This document shows positions 24,927 through 37,727 of a stretch of DNA of 64,000 nt, one piece after another (position 1 is the stretch's first letter; every line of letters begins with the position of its first letter). The translations under genes were made by a program, and so were the position numbers. The stretch is from positions 2,046,001 to 2,110,000 of the forward strand of contig CP126198.1 in the NCBI GenBank assembly GCA_030272155.1, written 5' to 3'. Below the pieces are notes generated by a model. That model was not told the origin of the DNA, searched no databases, and was given only the letters and a program-made list of their open reading frames with translations. Source of the stretch: Tetradesmus obliquus. Its lineage: Eukaryota; Chlorophyta; Chlorophyceae; Sphaeropleales; Scenedesmaceae.

Positions 24927-27900
24927 GACAGCCACGAGTTGCAGGGGAAGAGCCAACACTCCCCTGTTTGGACGCAAAGCACCTCCAGGTGCTGGCAGTG
25001 CCATGAGCAGCGCTCACCCTGCAAGTCAAGTCAGCAAGCGCGAATGCGTAAGGGAGTGAGGTACACAGGCGCTGTCAACCAGGCCAAAGCAGGCAGCACC
25101 AGGCTGCAGCAGAAACACTGCTATGCTCACGCCCCACCCTCCATTGCGTGGGTAAAACGTAATTCGCCGCTTTGCGGGTGTCCTCACCGTGACACTCTCC
25201 AGCTCAAGGGTGAGCTGCCGCAGCTGCCCCAGGGAACGCATGCTGGGCAGCGTGACACTGACAGCACTGCCCTCCCCAAGGCCGCCTGCCCTGCCGCCAC
25301 GCAGCTCATGGCGGCCACTGCTACGCCAGCCTGCTGCTGCTGCAGCGGCGGCAGCAGCACCACTGCTGGGAGATGCTGCCTTCTCTGGTTGCTGTTGCTG
25401 GCGCTGTGCTGGGCTGGCTGTGCCGGTGCTGCTGCCAGCTGGTGCGGAGGTGATGGGCAGGCCCTGACTACCGTGCAGTGTGGCGTACACAGCGCCATCT
25501 GTTCCTGCACCCTCACGTTTACTGGTGTACACAGTCACCTGCAGCACACAACAGTGCCAATGTCTGCAGCGCCAGTTTGCAACGTAGGTCCATATGCAAT
25601 ATAGTGCATCCACATCATCCGCAGTCTTTGCTGCCGGGGCCAGCAGCCGAGCATTGTTGCCTTGCTTGAACAGCACAATCATCGATCAGCCAGACCCAAG
25701 GCACCAGATGTGTCTCAAGCTGCCCCCTCAGCTCACCTGGTAGGTCTTCCTATCAGCGAGTGGATTGTTGCTGCTGGCAATCAACAGGCGCTCAGCACGC
25801 CCAGCGCTACCCTGCCCTGCTGCTGCTGCATCCAGCCAGCAGTCAGCTTCAAAGTACCAGGTCCTGCCAGCAGCCACGTCAGTCACCTCCACCTGCATAG
25901 CATCGCACACAGCTAAGCTACTACAACCAAACTCACAACTGCAGCTAATTCATGTGTCAAGATCCGCCGGTGTTCTGCCACGCATCCACCTCGCAATCAC
26001 GTTCACAAGGTCGCAGCAAAGCAGCGCTGCCACACAATGCAAAATGAGCCAGCCAGCAGCGAAACTACTGCACACCTGCAGCAGGTGCCAAGCAGGGTGC
26101 CGTGCCCCGCTGCCATCCAGCAGCACCCTCAGCTGCTGCAGCTCCCCCAGCCCCTGCCCCAGCAGCAGTCTGAACTCATCAGTGCTGCCGCGCTCAAAGG
26201 CTTGGGGCCCTGATGCAATGAGGGGCTGCAGGCCGCCGCTGCTGCCGCCGTCCCCGATGAGCTCGATGTGTACGGCAGCGTCGGTGGCTGCGCCGCGTAC
26301 GTCACTGGTGCGGGTGACCACCTGTATGAGAAAAGGGAGGAGGGCCAGTCCAGGGCAGCAGCAGTATGACTCTGTAGCTGATGCACTGGCTGTGTGGCCT
26401 GCGCATGGTAGTATGTACAGCTGCGAGCAACAGCAAGCTGCATCATCAACACAAGTGCCGCATGTCCACGGCTCAGCAGAAGCAGTCGCTCACCTTGTAC
26501 TCCCTCAGCTGCTGCCGAGGGTCTTCCCTGCTGCCCAGCAGCTCCATCGGCTGCGCTGCAGTGCCCAGCACGCCACCCTCGCTGCTGCCAGCCGTCGCCA
26601 TGCGCAGCCAAGTGTTGCATGGGAAATACGTCACATCACCTGCATGCATGTTTCACAGACAAACTTCCAGTCATAGCATGCCCATCAACATGTCCTGCAG
26701 GCAGGGCATTGCTTCGAGAGCACGTTCTGCTGGCGGCTTGCAAGGGTCTTTTGTACACCGCATGCTGTTCTACGCTTTTCAAAGTCAAAGGCGCTCACCA
26801 TCAGGCCCTGTGAACAGCAGCAGCTGCAGGTGCCAGGGGCTGCCGGGGCCCTCCAGCGACCCCCGGGTGCATAAATATAGACACTACACAGCCACAGTTC
26901 AAACATGCACTCACCGTCAGGGCCAGTCACTACCACCAGCTGCAGGTGCCAGGGGCTGCCTGGGCCCTCCAGCCACAGCCGCGCCTTGGCCAGCGCACCC
27001 AGCCGCGGCAGCTGCAGGCTGAAGGCATCGCCAGACCCTGCGGAGAGCCCACCACAACACCAGCCAACAGTGCATGTTTAACTCATCTGCTGTATGACAA
27101 CTAGTGATGGACGTGCCTGGCGATACGGATCTCCTGTGGACGAGTAATACCACCATGCTTTCTGATTGTTGGCAAGTAGGAGGTACCGACTTGACCCACA
27201 AGCAAGATGCTATGCTGCTGCTCCTGCTGCTGTACGCTGACGGCATTCACGAAATGCACGCTCCATTGGGGCGCGGGGCCGATGGTGTTGATGCTATGGT
27301 TTGATCGCTAACATGATGATTATGGCATTCACTAAATGCACCTGCCAAACCTCGTTGAAGCTGCCGCTGATGCCTCAGCAGTGCACGTACCTCTGAGGAA
27401 GCAGTCTGCAGGTGCGGCTGCATCCTGCAGCTCCAGTGGGCTGCTGCTGCCTTTGTCGCCCAGCAGCTGCAGCATCACGCGCGCATCAGTGCCGGCATTC
27501 CTGCACACAGCACAGCGCGGCACATGGCCTCAGCTGGACTGCGTACGTCTAGCTCACATTGCAATGCGCAAGTACATCGGCAGGTGTTCAACGACACAAG
27601 CGACTAGCACTGCTTCAACCGGGTTGTAGCTGCAAAGAACTGCTGTGCTTGCAAACATGAAAGTGGTGTGCATGCACTCTACTACTGCTGTTATTGCTCA
27701 CTTCAAGTCTGACGTGTACACCTCCACTCCATACGCCACCAGACTCTTGGCAGGGTCGCTGCCCTGGGCCTCCAGCAGCACCTCAAGCCCATGCGCAGCA
27801 TCTAGCCACCTCCTTGCCACAAACCACACCGGCTGCCCGTTGTGCCCAAAACCACCAGCACTAGCAGCTGGTGCTGCTGCCGCAGCAGCACCCAGCGCTG

Positions 27901-28200
27901 CCGACCCTGCTGGCAGCAGCTGCAGGTGGCTGCTGGTGTTGCTGCCTCGCGGCGTGCTGCAGGTGGCTGCAGTGAAGCTGGCATTGCGACTGACCTGGCG
28001 GCTTGCAGCAGCAGCGGCAGCGCCAGCACCTAGCCTCAAGCCGTGGCTGCCGCTGCTGCTGGCTGCTGCTGCTGGTTGTGGTGGCATGATGCAAACCTTA
28101 TCCAGGTGCCAGGCTGGGCCCTCCCCTGCGCCGTCTGACTTGAGGGCGAGGTGCGTGAGGGGGCCCAGGTCTGGCAGCTTCAGAGTGAAGCAGTCCTCCT

Positions 28201-28241
<41 letters not shown>

Positions 28242-31200
28242 TGTTAGATCTGGCTGGTCAATGCGGTGCTACAGTCCCAGCATAACAAACTCGGCGCCTG
28301 CATGCACTGCAGCCGCCTTGCAATGCAGACAAAGTGTTGCACAAGTTACACAGCAAAGAAACCCACCTGGCCTCGCTCAAAGCTGTCCTGCCGCGCGCGC
28401 AGCTGCTGCCAGCCGCTGTGCCCTTTAAGGCCCATCACGTTGACAGAGATGTTGGCATCAGTGCCCGCACCCTTCACATCTGATGTGAACACCTTGACCA
28501 CATATGGCAGCTGGCCTTCATCGGGCCGCCCTGGGGGCCTGCTGCTGCAGGGCAGGCTTGCTGAGAAGCCATGAGCAGCATCAAACCACCTGCAGGAACA
28601 GCAGCACAAGGAACAAAAACATACACATGGTCTTGTGCATCGTCTCTAATCTACAACAGCATGAGCACAGCTATCGTGTATGAACCGCCACCAGCAATTT
28701 GCATTTGCATGTTTGTTTTGCATCATGCAGCCGGAGCATAGGAGACAACGACACAGAGCGTGGTGCGCAACTCGCCTCCGTGTCAATTCTCTCGTCCAAG
28801 TTAGTGCGCATACACAGGAAGCAGCCCGCATGCACGTTCAGATTCACAGCATCAGCTCCTCTGAAGAGTGCCATCCAACAAGTAGCAATCGCACAACACA
28901 TGCCACTGCCACCTGGGTGTAAGCACCGCACCTTTCAGCATTGAAGTACCACTTCTGCCCCTCACTGCCCTCCTCCCCTTCCAGCACAGTGCACATCACA
29001 TGGCTCAGGTGCCAATCTGGGTTCAGGGAGGCCCCCTGCAGCTCCACTTTCAGCGCTGAAGGCTGCACCACCTCAAGCCCCCTTACCACAAAGCTATCAG
29101 TGCGGCCCCGCGCAAAGGCACCCGGCCGGTCAAGGCACCACGGCCCTGCTGAGGCTGGCGTACTGCCTGCTGCTGTACTGCCTTGTGTTGTACTGCCTGA
29201 TGCAGCGGGGTTAGAGCCGAGCAGCTCGATCGAGAGGGCTCCGTCGGTGCCGGCGCCACGCACGTTGCTGGTGATGACATCGAAACGGTACCTGCGTGCA
29301 ACAAGGCAGGCTTGTGTTGCGTAACAACGAACACAAGAGGAGTGCTAACGCAGTAGAACTACAGGGCCCAAACATGCAAGGGTTCTCAATTGCTGCACCA
29401 GCCGAATGCACATCTTGCTACTCACCTGGTAAGGCCTGCTGCATGCCCAGGCTGCAGCTCCACCTTCAGCTGGCTCTCAACCGACAGCCAGCGGCCACAT
29501 GGGAACGTCACCACCTGCACCAGCACCAAGCACAACATCAGCAGCAAATTGCACCTGTGACAATTTTGACAGCATGACGAGCTAAACTTCTGCACAGCAT
29601 GCTTTCAGCGGTGATAGATTGCCCAGAAACCCTTCCTGAGCTGCCTTGCGCCTCACCTGCTGTTCCCTGCTGCTGCTGACTTCCACTGCCTCAAGGTGCC
29701 AGGGGCCCCGGCCGCCAGCAGCACCGCTGTTGTCGTGCCACACTGCCAGCCGCTGCAGCTGGCCCAGCCAGGGCAAGGAGTAGCTGAAGCTGTCACTGCC
29801 GCCTGCAGGCACATGCACGCACTGTTGGTTGCATCCAGGACGTGCGTTTTGAATGAGGCGGCCCGACCATCAACCAGCACGATTGTTTGGTGAGGACGCC
29901 CGCCACCACCACCAAAAGGCAACAATTGCAATCAAATTGCTGGTTGTCCTTGTTGGAGAAAGCAGACAGCATCAAGCTGCGATCATGGACAGCATACCGC
30001 CTCAAACATTGCCCTACACCACATTCTGCGGCATGCACACACAACCCGCCACACACCAGCCTGCTCCAAGTCCCGCCACACACCGCACCTCGCTCGAAGG
30101 CCTCCCGCCCTGCAGCCACCTTGGTGGGGCCGCTGCTGCCACGATCGCCATGCAGCTCAAAGTGAACCGTGGAGTCTGTGCCAGAGCCGCGCAGCTGGCT
30201 GGTCAGGAAGCACAGCTGCAGGCGACGCAGCCCACAGCATGCGAACAGCAATCTTCAGCATCACGTGTATGCATACTGGATCTGCTTGACAAGCCAGCAC
30301 GCTGGCAGCTTGCGCTGCCATGTTTTGCCGCAGCGCTGGCAGTGCACATGCAGGTGTCTAGCTATAGCAGTCTGCTGGGTGCAGTGTGCCACGACTGCGG
30401 CTGCTGCTGCAAATGCAGGCTGCTGCTGCTGCTCCCACCTGGTACTCCACCAGCGCCCTGCGCGGGTCAACTGAGCTGGCAGTGAGCGTCACCTCGCTCA
30501 ACCCGTCACCAGACGCAGCACCCAGCCACCTGCAAGCATAACACACGATGACAGCTTGCTGTGCATCCGAATTGCCAGTGAATAGACACAACACGCTGCG
30601 CAACCGAAGCATATGAAAAGCTCCTGTGCAAGCGATCAAAAGCGCCGCACATGCAGTCTGATGTATCCTGCCTGGCACTGCTGTAGCCTCTGTCAAATGT
30701 GCTGCTGGCAGTTAGGTGACTTATACTTCAGCCACACAATAATGCTGCAATGATGAGCATACCCACCTGTCTGCTGCAAAGTAGGTCACCCTGCCAGTGG
30801 CCTCTTCCACCACCTCTACCAGTGACAAGTGCCAGCTGGGGGAGTCACCCAGCCCGTTGTGCCCAATCAGCAGCTTCTCCAAGCGACCCAGGGGTGCCAG
30901 CTGCAGCCTGCACAGCAATCAGGCAGCAACAGGCGAGGCAGGCAGGCAGGCAAAGTTGGTTGGAGCTTGCTTAAGCCAACCAATGCTGCTGCTGCGCCAT
31001 GCCTCGCCAGACGAACGCCATCCACGCGATGCAAGACAGCTAGCGCTGCTGTGGTTGCCTCGATGCCAACTGACAGAGTATCTGGCACCTATCTGGATGT
31101 CATCACGTCCCGTGAGCAGCATTGCAGCAGACAGCAAGTGTGCTGTCTAAACAATGTTTAGCGGACCTGAAGGTGTCCCTGCTGCCCCGCTCAAAGTGCT

Positions 31201-34200
31201 CCGGCTTGCTGGGAAGTTGAACCCTGTCGCTGCTGCCTTCAGAGCCCACAAGCACCACATGCACGTCTGCATCTGTGCCAGCGCCGCGCACATCAGATGT
31301 GCTGATGTGAAGCGTGTACCAAACCTTGGACCCCAGGGCACTGCATGGCAGACAACAGCATATGCACAACCAGGATATACCTTTAGCAGGCAGCAGTTCA
31401 AGTATGGGGTGTGCGTGGGGTGTCAAGGTGGGCGCTGGTGGTCTCTATGAGGTGGCATTGCTGCCAGCATGTAACAGGCTGACGTGCACAGGCTGCAGTG
31501 TGAGCAACGCCTGCTGCCTGTGCACTGCGTCAAGTGTCCCAGCAGCATTAAGTATGTGCGAATGTGTAGTTTAGAGCAGCACTCACGTGGCAGCCTGCAG
31601 CCGCCGTTCTGTCTTGCCATCCCCAAGGCGCTCGTCCAGCCAGGCATCACAAGGGAACAGGTACGTCACCCCTGCCTTGGCATTCACGCCTGCCAATGCA
31701 ACCACAATTTGAACCCCAGCAGTACCAAGACCAGGACTGCCTGACATGCCTGTCCTTTGGGCCATGCTGCTGTTGGCAAGCGGGCCCAAGCTGCCTTGCT
31801 GACTGCTGCGAGTCATGCTGAGCCTCAGAGGGCTGTGCAAAGTGCTCTTGGGGCTGCCGCAGCTGTTGCTGTTGCTGCCGCTGCAGCTGAAGTTACTGGT
31901 GCCCGTAGGGTTCTGTGTGCTGTTGGGGTTTGACGGCAGCGGTGTGACCTCCACATGGCTGAGGTGCCAGCTGCTGCTGTTGCCGCTGCTGTCATGACCG
32001 ATGGTGATGGCAGTGAGCTCACCCAGGTCGCTGTCCTCAACATGAAACTCGTTGATGCCACCCCTGCAAGCATTAGCATCCATTGTTCAAATAGCCAAGG
32101 ACAAACAAGCAGCGGGGAAGGGAAATCAAGGGAACGCGGTGTCTGTTACACCATGAAGGCATAGCCCTGGCCGCAGGTTTGCTGCTGCTGTGCCACACCA
32201 CGCAGCTGGGCAACACCTTGGTAAGTGACACAGTAAGGATCATGAAACCGCAGTAGCCCAGCTGTCACACCCAGAAGCCTACAACTTCAGACATGCTGTG
32301 ACAGGGAGCCAACAACCCGCCCGCCATCTCACCTGCCAAAGTCATTTGGGCCCCCCACCAGCTGCTGCCTCAGGCCATCACCCAGCAGCCCGTGCAGCTG
32401 CACATATACGCCAGCATCTGTGCCAGCGCCCCGCAGGTCCGAGGTATGCGTCACCACTTGGTATGTCACAAGTGGCCTGCTGGCACCTGCCATGAGCTCC
32501 CTGCAGATGCGCCCATCGTCCAGCTGGGTTGACAGCCACCTTCAAGCACCAGCAGAAACACACAGCACATTTGATAAGATGTGTGACTGTTTGTTTTGAG
32601 CTGAGCCCTGTTATGGTAGCGGGGCGCATGCGGCTGCATTGTATCCTCTTCCTGTGCATGTTGTAGCACAGCTAACATGCGCACAGTTGCAGCAGCCGTC
32701 CCTGCCCCAAAAAACACTCCTGCAAGACCCCAGAAAACAGCCAATGCTACAGCCCACCTGTTGCACGGGAAGCACACCCAGTCCTTGGAGCCCTTCTTGC
32801 GCACTTTGACTTCCGCCAAGAACCAGTCTGGGTGACACCCAGTGTTATCGTGCCACACTTTGAGCCTTGCAGGAAGCCCGACATTGTGGCACAGCACAGT
32901 GAAGCTGTCTGCGGCTCCTTTTTGGAACGGCTTCGCGTGAGAGTCAATGTCAAACAGGCGGACCTCGCCACCCCCACCACAGCAGTCCATGACGCCAGCC
33001 AAGCCAGCAGATATGCCAGCAGCTGACGCGCCGTACTGCTGTTGCTGTGTTTGCTGCATGTGCACTCCTGCTGTCATTCCTGCTGCTGCAGCTGCGGTGG
33101 GTGAAGCACAGAAGTCAGGCCCATACAGCTCGATGTAAACACGTGCATCTGTTGCTGCTCCCTTCATAGACCCTGTCTTCACCAGCACCTCATATGTGGC
33201 TGCATTGACCAGCTTGGACTCCAGCACCTGGTTCTTAGCCTTTTCCTCCACCCATTTTCTGCAAGCAGACACAACAGGCAGCATCAGCAGCCGGCAGCAC
33301 AGAGCAGCAAGACCCACATGCCACAGCAACTGCCAAGGCCTGGAAGAGGCAGCTGGCTGCTAGCACCAACTCTCAGATGCAAAGCGCCCATAGTTCAGCT
33401 TCTGCTCTAGAAGAGACATTGTGGCATCAACTGCAGCCAGTCAATGTGAATATACCAGCAGCTGCTGTGTGATCAACAGCCGCACCTCCAGTACTCTGAG
33501 TCTGTCTCAGCTACTTTTTGGTTGAGCTCCTGGATGCTCTCCCGCAGCTGAGCATTCTCCGCCAGCAGCCGCTGTGAAACAACTGCGCCGCTGCTGCCAG
33601 CAACAGCGCCAGTGCTGCGTGCCGTGTGGCTGAAGCAGTGCAGCCAGCACTCCCGCACAGCTGTCACCCACTGCTGGGCCTCCCGCAGGGTCTCAGCTGC
33701 CAAGTAGTGTGTGTGGCTGCCTGCTACCAGAGAAAACACTGTGCGCGTGGGGCTGCTGGCTGGCTGCCCTGTCAACACCCTGCAGCAATCAATCAGCAAA
33801 GCGCTCATTGTCAAAGTTTTCCTGTTGCAACAAGCTCAAACAGGGTGTACTCCCATCTGAGCACCTGCTGCACTGTCTAGTTCACTACTGCCGACAACAG
33901 AACAGATCACAGCACTCCACCTGTACTGCTGATGCACGCGCCCAGCAGCAACATAGCACGCTTCAAACTACTGCTGCTGGTGCTGCTGCTGTTAGCGGTG
34001 CTGCTTGACAGCGCACCTCGCATCAATGATTGCAACTCCTACGTCTGGGTGGCTCCTGTGCATGGGATCTAAAGCGTGCTGCCGATGCGGCAGCGGCCGT
34101 ACAGGGATCCTGTCTAGCGGTATATACTTGACATGCCCAGCTGCCAGGGCAGCAGACGAGCTGCTGGTGCTACTGAGCCCTGCTGCTGCTGCATTGCGCA

Positions 34201-35235
34201 TAGACATCCCAAAGGATGTGAATGCTGGGGAGCTGCTGGGCCGATTGCTGCTGCCGCTGCTGCTGCTGCTGCCTGCTGCATCCGCTTGGCAGTAGCAGAG
34301 CCTGTCATCTTCCAGATAGAACTGCAAGCAATGACACAGGGTGTGTACATTTGGGAGTGCAAACATGTGTGGCAAATTGCAAGTGCTGGTACAGCAAGTG
34401 CTTGTACAGCAAGCAGGGGTTGTGCAGGCCTAGTGAGTGTGCTTTTTACATTGACCAGATGTGTGCAATGACACGCACTGCTGTGTCGCTGTTGCTTCTG
34501 CTATTGCTGTTGCTGCTGCTACTGCGCCTGCTGGTCGTGTGCATGTGCTCAATGGTCTGCTGTCAGCCACCGCTGCCAATGACAATGAGAGCAGCTGCTG
34601 TCACCTACCCACAGCCGCTTCCACTTGGTTTTGTGTCCAGGCCCAAAGCGCTTCCACAGCCAGCCTGCATGCTTTACTCCTGACTGAAATGTGCTGGGCT
34701 CCTCATTCAACGCATGTGCCTGCAGGTGGCAGGATAGTGTCAATGCTTTTGCTTGCAGGAACATGTTAAGCATAGCACAGCCAGAGTAGTTGTCTTTGCA
34801 GCTAGCCCTGCTGCACCTTGCCCTTTGCTGCAACACTGGCTCTGTACTACTGCTGGAACTCTTGTTGCAGCAAGCCATTGCATGCGTGCTGCAGGGGAAG
34901 TAACAAGGGTTTTGAACACGCTTGCAGCGAAGAGTACGCCCTGTGAGTCTGACCTGCTGGTGCTGCTGTTGAAAGTGTCTGCTGCTTGTCCCAGCCAGCG
35001 ACAGCGGCGACTCAGAGCGCGCTGCTTCTGGGTAGCTTGTGAACATCAGCGGCGAGTTGCTTCGCTGCAGCATGGCATCTGACCCTACACTGCCTGCAGC
35101 CCAGGTAGTGGTGCTCGCTGCTGCTGGGCCGGGCGATGTAGTGCGCTGCAAGCCGCTGCTACTATCCCATGCTGCTGCATGGCCAACTGCTGCTGCAGGT
35201 GATGAAGGGGCACTGTAACTGTAGTTGCCCTGCAT
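18966..35235 (-). CDS. LOXHD1-like protein: PH domain plus 15 PLAT repeats
   Basis: Thirty-four exons can be chained from ATG 35235 to the stop at 18966 with every splice phase agreeing (7914 nt, 2637 aa). After a Ser-rich N-terminus (residues 1-95), a PH domain is split over three exons: GWLWKRFGPGHKTKWKRLW near 34660, FYLEDDRLCYC near 34300, and FSLVAGSHTHYLAAETLREA near 33720. A short coiled coil (LLAENAQLRESIQELNQKV) follows. Then come 15 PLAT/LH2 domains, each with a GAGTDA-x-V signature, an F-x-R-G turn, HD/HN-x-SG and a W-H-L strand, ending in an aromatic-PCxxWL motif. PLAT domains bind membranes or lipids and partner proteins. Human LOXHD1 of hair-cell stereocilia also has 15 PLAT repeats, but the PH domain is not part of that protein. 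A membrane- or cilium-associated scaffold is inferred. Three exon edges are duplicated in tandem. Confidence 0.88.
21862..22160. repeat. tandem triplication of a PLAT exon 3' edge (about 122 bp)
   Basis: Three units ending near 21985, 22107 and 22229 each encode, on the minus strand, ELEVQHMG(T/S)GQLLKF-VNK followed by a GTGAG donor. The rightmost copy belongs to exon 22267-22109. The other two lie in the next intron and keep intact coding frames. Confidence 0.95.
23825..24105. repeat. tandem triplication of a PLAT exon 5' edge (about 115 bp)
   Basis: The start of exon 23874-23689 (VAVDGSGRATSGWLLDT, with acceptor) is repeated upstream near 23990 as VAVDASGSSKSGWLLDTMN. A third, more diverged copy near 24100 reads as -DSFGSTQLGWLLGTMN. 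The intron flank is repeated with them. Confidence 0.9.
26797..26995. repeat. duplicated PLAT exon 3' edge (about 120 bp)
   Basis: Minus-strand sequence at about 26862-26797 encodes LEGPGSPWHLQLLLFTGPDG followed by a GTGAG donor. It copies LEGPGSPWHLQLVVVTGPDG at the end of exon 27037-26915. The extra copy has no obvious acceptor of its own. Confidence 0.9.
28201..28240. repeat. (CAG)n tract next to a splice acceptor
   Basis: About 13 CAG/CTG units form the end of the intron immediately upstream (gene sense) of PLAT-gene exon 28198-27702. Similar tracts occur at about 22797-22843 in the same gene and at 12620-12660 in the membrane-protein gene. Confidence 0.85.
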
Positions 35236-36771
35236 GTTGATAGCATGCCAGGCGCTGCTGCGCCAGGCTCATGCGTCACTGGACATCTGCATGGCACGGG
35301 TGCGCAGCAGGCGTGTCCGGAACCTATGCCTGTTATCAGGTGACTCGCGTTCACTTGATGGCCATGGATTAACTGATTCAAAAAAGCTTGAATGTGCAGA
35401 GAGCTGAAGATGCAGCTGCAGCACTGGACTGACCTGGGTTACTGTCCTGCTGTAGTGCCTTCAGCCACACTGTCACACGCGCTCCGTTTGTACTGCAGCA
35501 CGGCAAACACGTTTGAGATACCTATAGCCTTGTTTCCAACAACTTGAACGCCGATGTCTGCTCGTGCAGGTTGTCGAAGCAGATGTAGCACGGACGTGCA
35601 GGACTTCGCAGCGATGCTCTTTCACTTCAATCTGCACCAACAGAAGCGCTTCGTTTGTAATCGCGCAGCCCCAGCGTACTTGACATGCTACCAAACAGCC
35701 CTAGTTTTTGACACTCGGCTGTAGCTCAAAGCAGGTGAGCTGAGCTGAGCTCGAAGAGTGATGCACTCTTAGGGGCGTTCAGAAGAGCTGACCACGTCAT
35801 GTTTGGTCGCCTGGCTGATGCCGGTGTTTCTTGCACAGTTCAATAGCAACCCCGCCCACTGCCTTGTGCCTGTGATGTGACAGTAGATGTGCTGCCCGGC
35901 TGTTCCTTTCCTCCCACAATGACGATGTGGTGCTTTGAGTGTATGTGTACGGGCATACCACCAAACAGGTATTCAACTCTGTAAGCCTATAAAGGTCTTT
36001 GTGAATTAGCGTTTACGTTACCGTCAGCTGAATGAATGATGGCTGCGCGTGGCACAGCACAGCATGCACGTGTGAGCCTGCACCAAAACAATATGCCGCA
36101 AGCGTGAGCTCAACTGCTGTCTGCCACGCAGCCACACACAACTTGCTACCTATTGATCTGGACTGCAGCTGTATCAGCCATATGGTTCGGAATCATACCC
36201 ATAGCGGCATGCATGCTCTGGTCAAAGTTTGACCTGCACCTGCACCATCCCTGCAGCCTCAAAAATGCCAAGGAAGAATTGTACCACGATGGTCCTATTG
36301 GTTGCCCAATGCAGACCCACCGTCGCCACACCCAGCAGCTTTTAATCCAGTACATAATCCATACTTTGCAATATGCTAGCAACATCCTAATGCCTGGCGA
36401 GCATTCCTGCAATGGCTGAAGAGCTAGAACACTGCGCAAGGGCCTGCTGATGCTGCAAAACATGCGCCTTTCAGCCTTCATATAGAAGGTGTTGGCAGCT
36501 GCTCCTGCCTGCTGCTGCAAAAACGCCTACCATCAACGCGTAGCACACTGAAGCAGTAGCTGATGACAAATTGTCAGCTTGAGCTGAGCTGCCGACTCAG
36601 CTGCCACCGTCACTGGAGGACCAGGTCGCGCTGATGCCCTGCAGCAACTGGCTGCCCAGCACAGGACTGCCCAATGTTCTGCCTGGCTGCTGCTGCTGCC
36701 GCTGCTTCTGCGGCATCCACAGCATCAATGCCAGCTGCTGACTCCACCTGCGCAATCAGCTGACAGCCACC
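35236..36771. other. intergenic region, PLAT gene promoter side
   Basis: About 1.5 kb without a supported exon between the start of the PLAT gene and the 3' end of the SSNA1 gene. It should hold the upstream region of the former and the 3' UTR of the latter. No repeat array was noticed. Confidence 0.5.
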
Positions 36772-37727
36772 TCAGCTGCCTGCCTGGCGCTTCTTCTGGA
36801 TGTTTACTGACTCCCGCTTGAGCACTGTCAGCAGTGTCTGCGAGCTCTCCAGAATCTTGAGGTAAGCTGCCTCTGTCTCAACAATGACCTTGTCATACTC
36901 GTTCTTGGTGTCAATCTGTGTTGACAGCACAGTATGTTGCGCGGTTTCTAAACTGGTGGTGTGCAAGTGTTGCTGGCATATCGCAGCAGCAGGTGCTCAT
37001 CATGCCAACTGGCTTGCATGGTTCTTGCAGAATTCTGACCTGCTACTGTTCTATATCAAGCATCATTCAGCAAACGAGTGCAAGTGATTGATACAGGTGC
37101 TTTTCAGAAAAGGTGCAAACGTCTTGCAGTGCTGCCGAAGCTGAACGGATGTGTCCTGACAATGTAGTACAATATGTCCAGCCAATTGCTGTGAACATGG
37201 CTAGGTCGCTGTCACTAAGCACTGCAGCTGTAACTTTCTTATGAAGTATCAGCTGCCTCTCCTTGCCGCAAGTTCAGAAGTATCTGTATGAGCAGAACTC
37301 ACCTTCCTTGCGAGCGACTCATTGACACGTGACAGGCGCTGTGTTAAGGCCGCCAGCTCTTGCTGTATCCTCTGCTTCTCCATCTCCTCATCTTGTATCT
37401 GCTTCAGAATTTGCTCACGCTTCTCCCTGAGGTCCTCAATACCTGCAGCAAGTGCAATCATCTGCATGCGTGAGCTGCACTGCATGCTGAACTTTTGTGC
37501 TGTACGCGTCTGCATCCTCCGGCGTCATGTGTCCCATCACTGCTTCAGTTGCAGCTATGTACAGGTGCTGCTGCTGTCTGCTACATGGCTGTCAAGCAAT
37601 TCGTCAATTATACTGATGTACTGCTGCCAGTGGGTGCTTGGGCAATGTGGCATTTCGCCCTTTAAGCTGGCTCACATTTGACAAGCTCGTTATTATGATT
37701 TTGCAGCGCTGCACCCTGAGCAGCCAT
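36772..37727 (-). CDS. SSNA1: SSNA1/DIP13 family microtubule-associated coiled-coil protein
   Basis: Three exons, 37727-37676, 37442-37303 and 36915-36772, join in phase to a complete 111-residue protein. It starts [20 protein letters not shown] and continues with a coiled coil ([20 protein letters not shown]) and [12 protein letters not shown]. It ends with the family signature [20 protein letters not shown] and a Lys-rich tail. The order, length and signature match human SSNA1/NA14 and Chlamydomonas DIP13, which form microtubule-associated fibrils at centrioles, basal bodies and axonemes and help microtubule branching and flagellar function. The spliced codon for Cys18 (T|GT) spans intron 1. 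The gene is divergent from the SR-factor gene, whose ATG lies 331 bp away. The identification is firm; the cellular role in this alga is inferred. Confidence 0.95.

Noticed and set aside
24288..25604. 438-codon plus-strand open frame across the PLAT gene
   Set aside because: It is antisense to several PLAT exons and introns, Cys/Ser/Ala-rich with no domain. The minus strand shows conserved PLAT motifs and consistent splicing.
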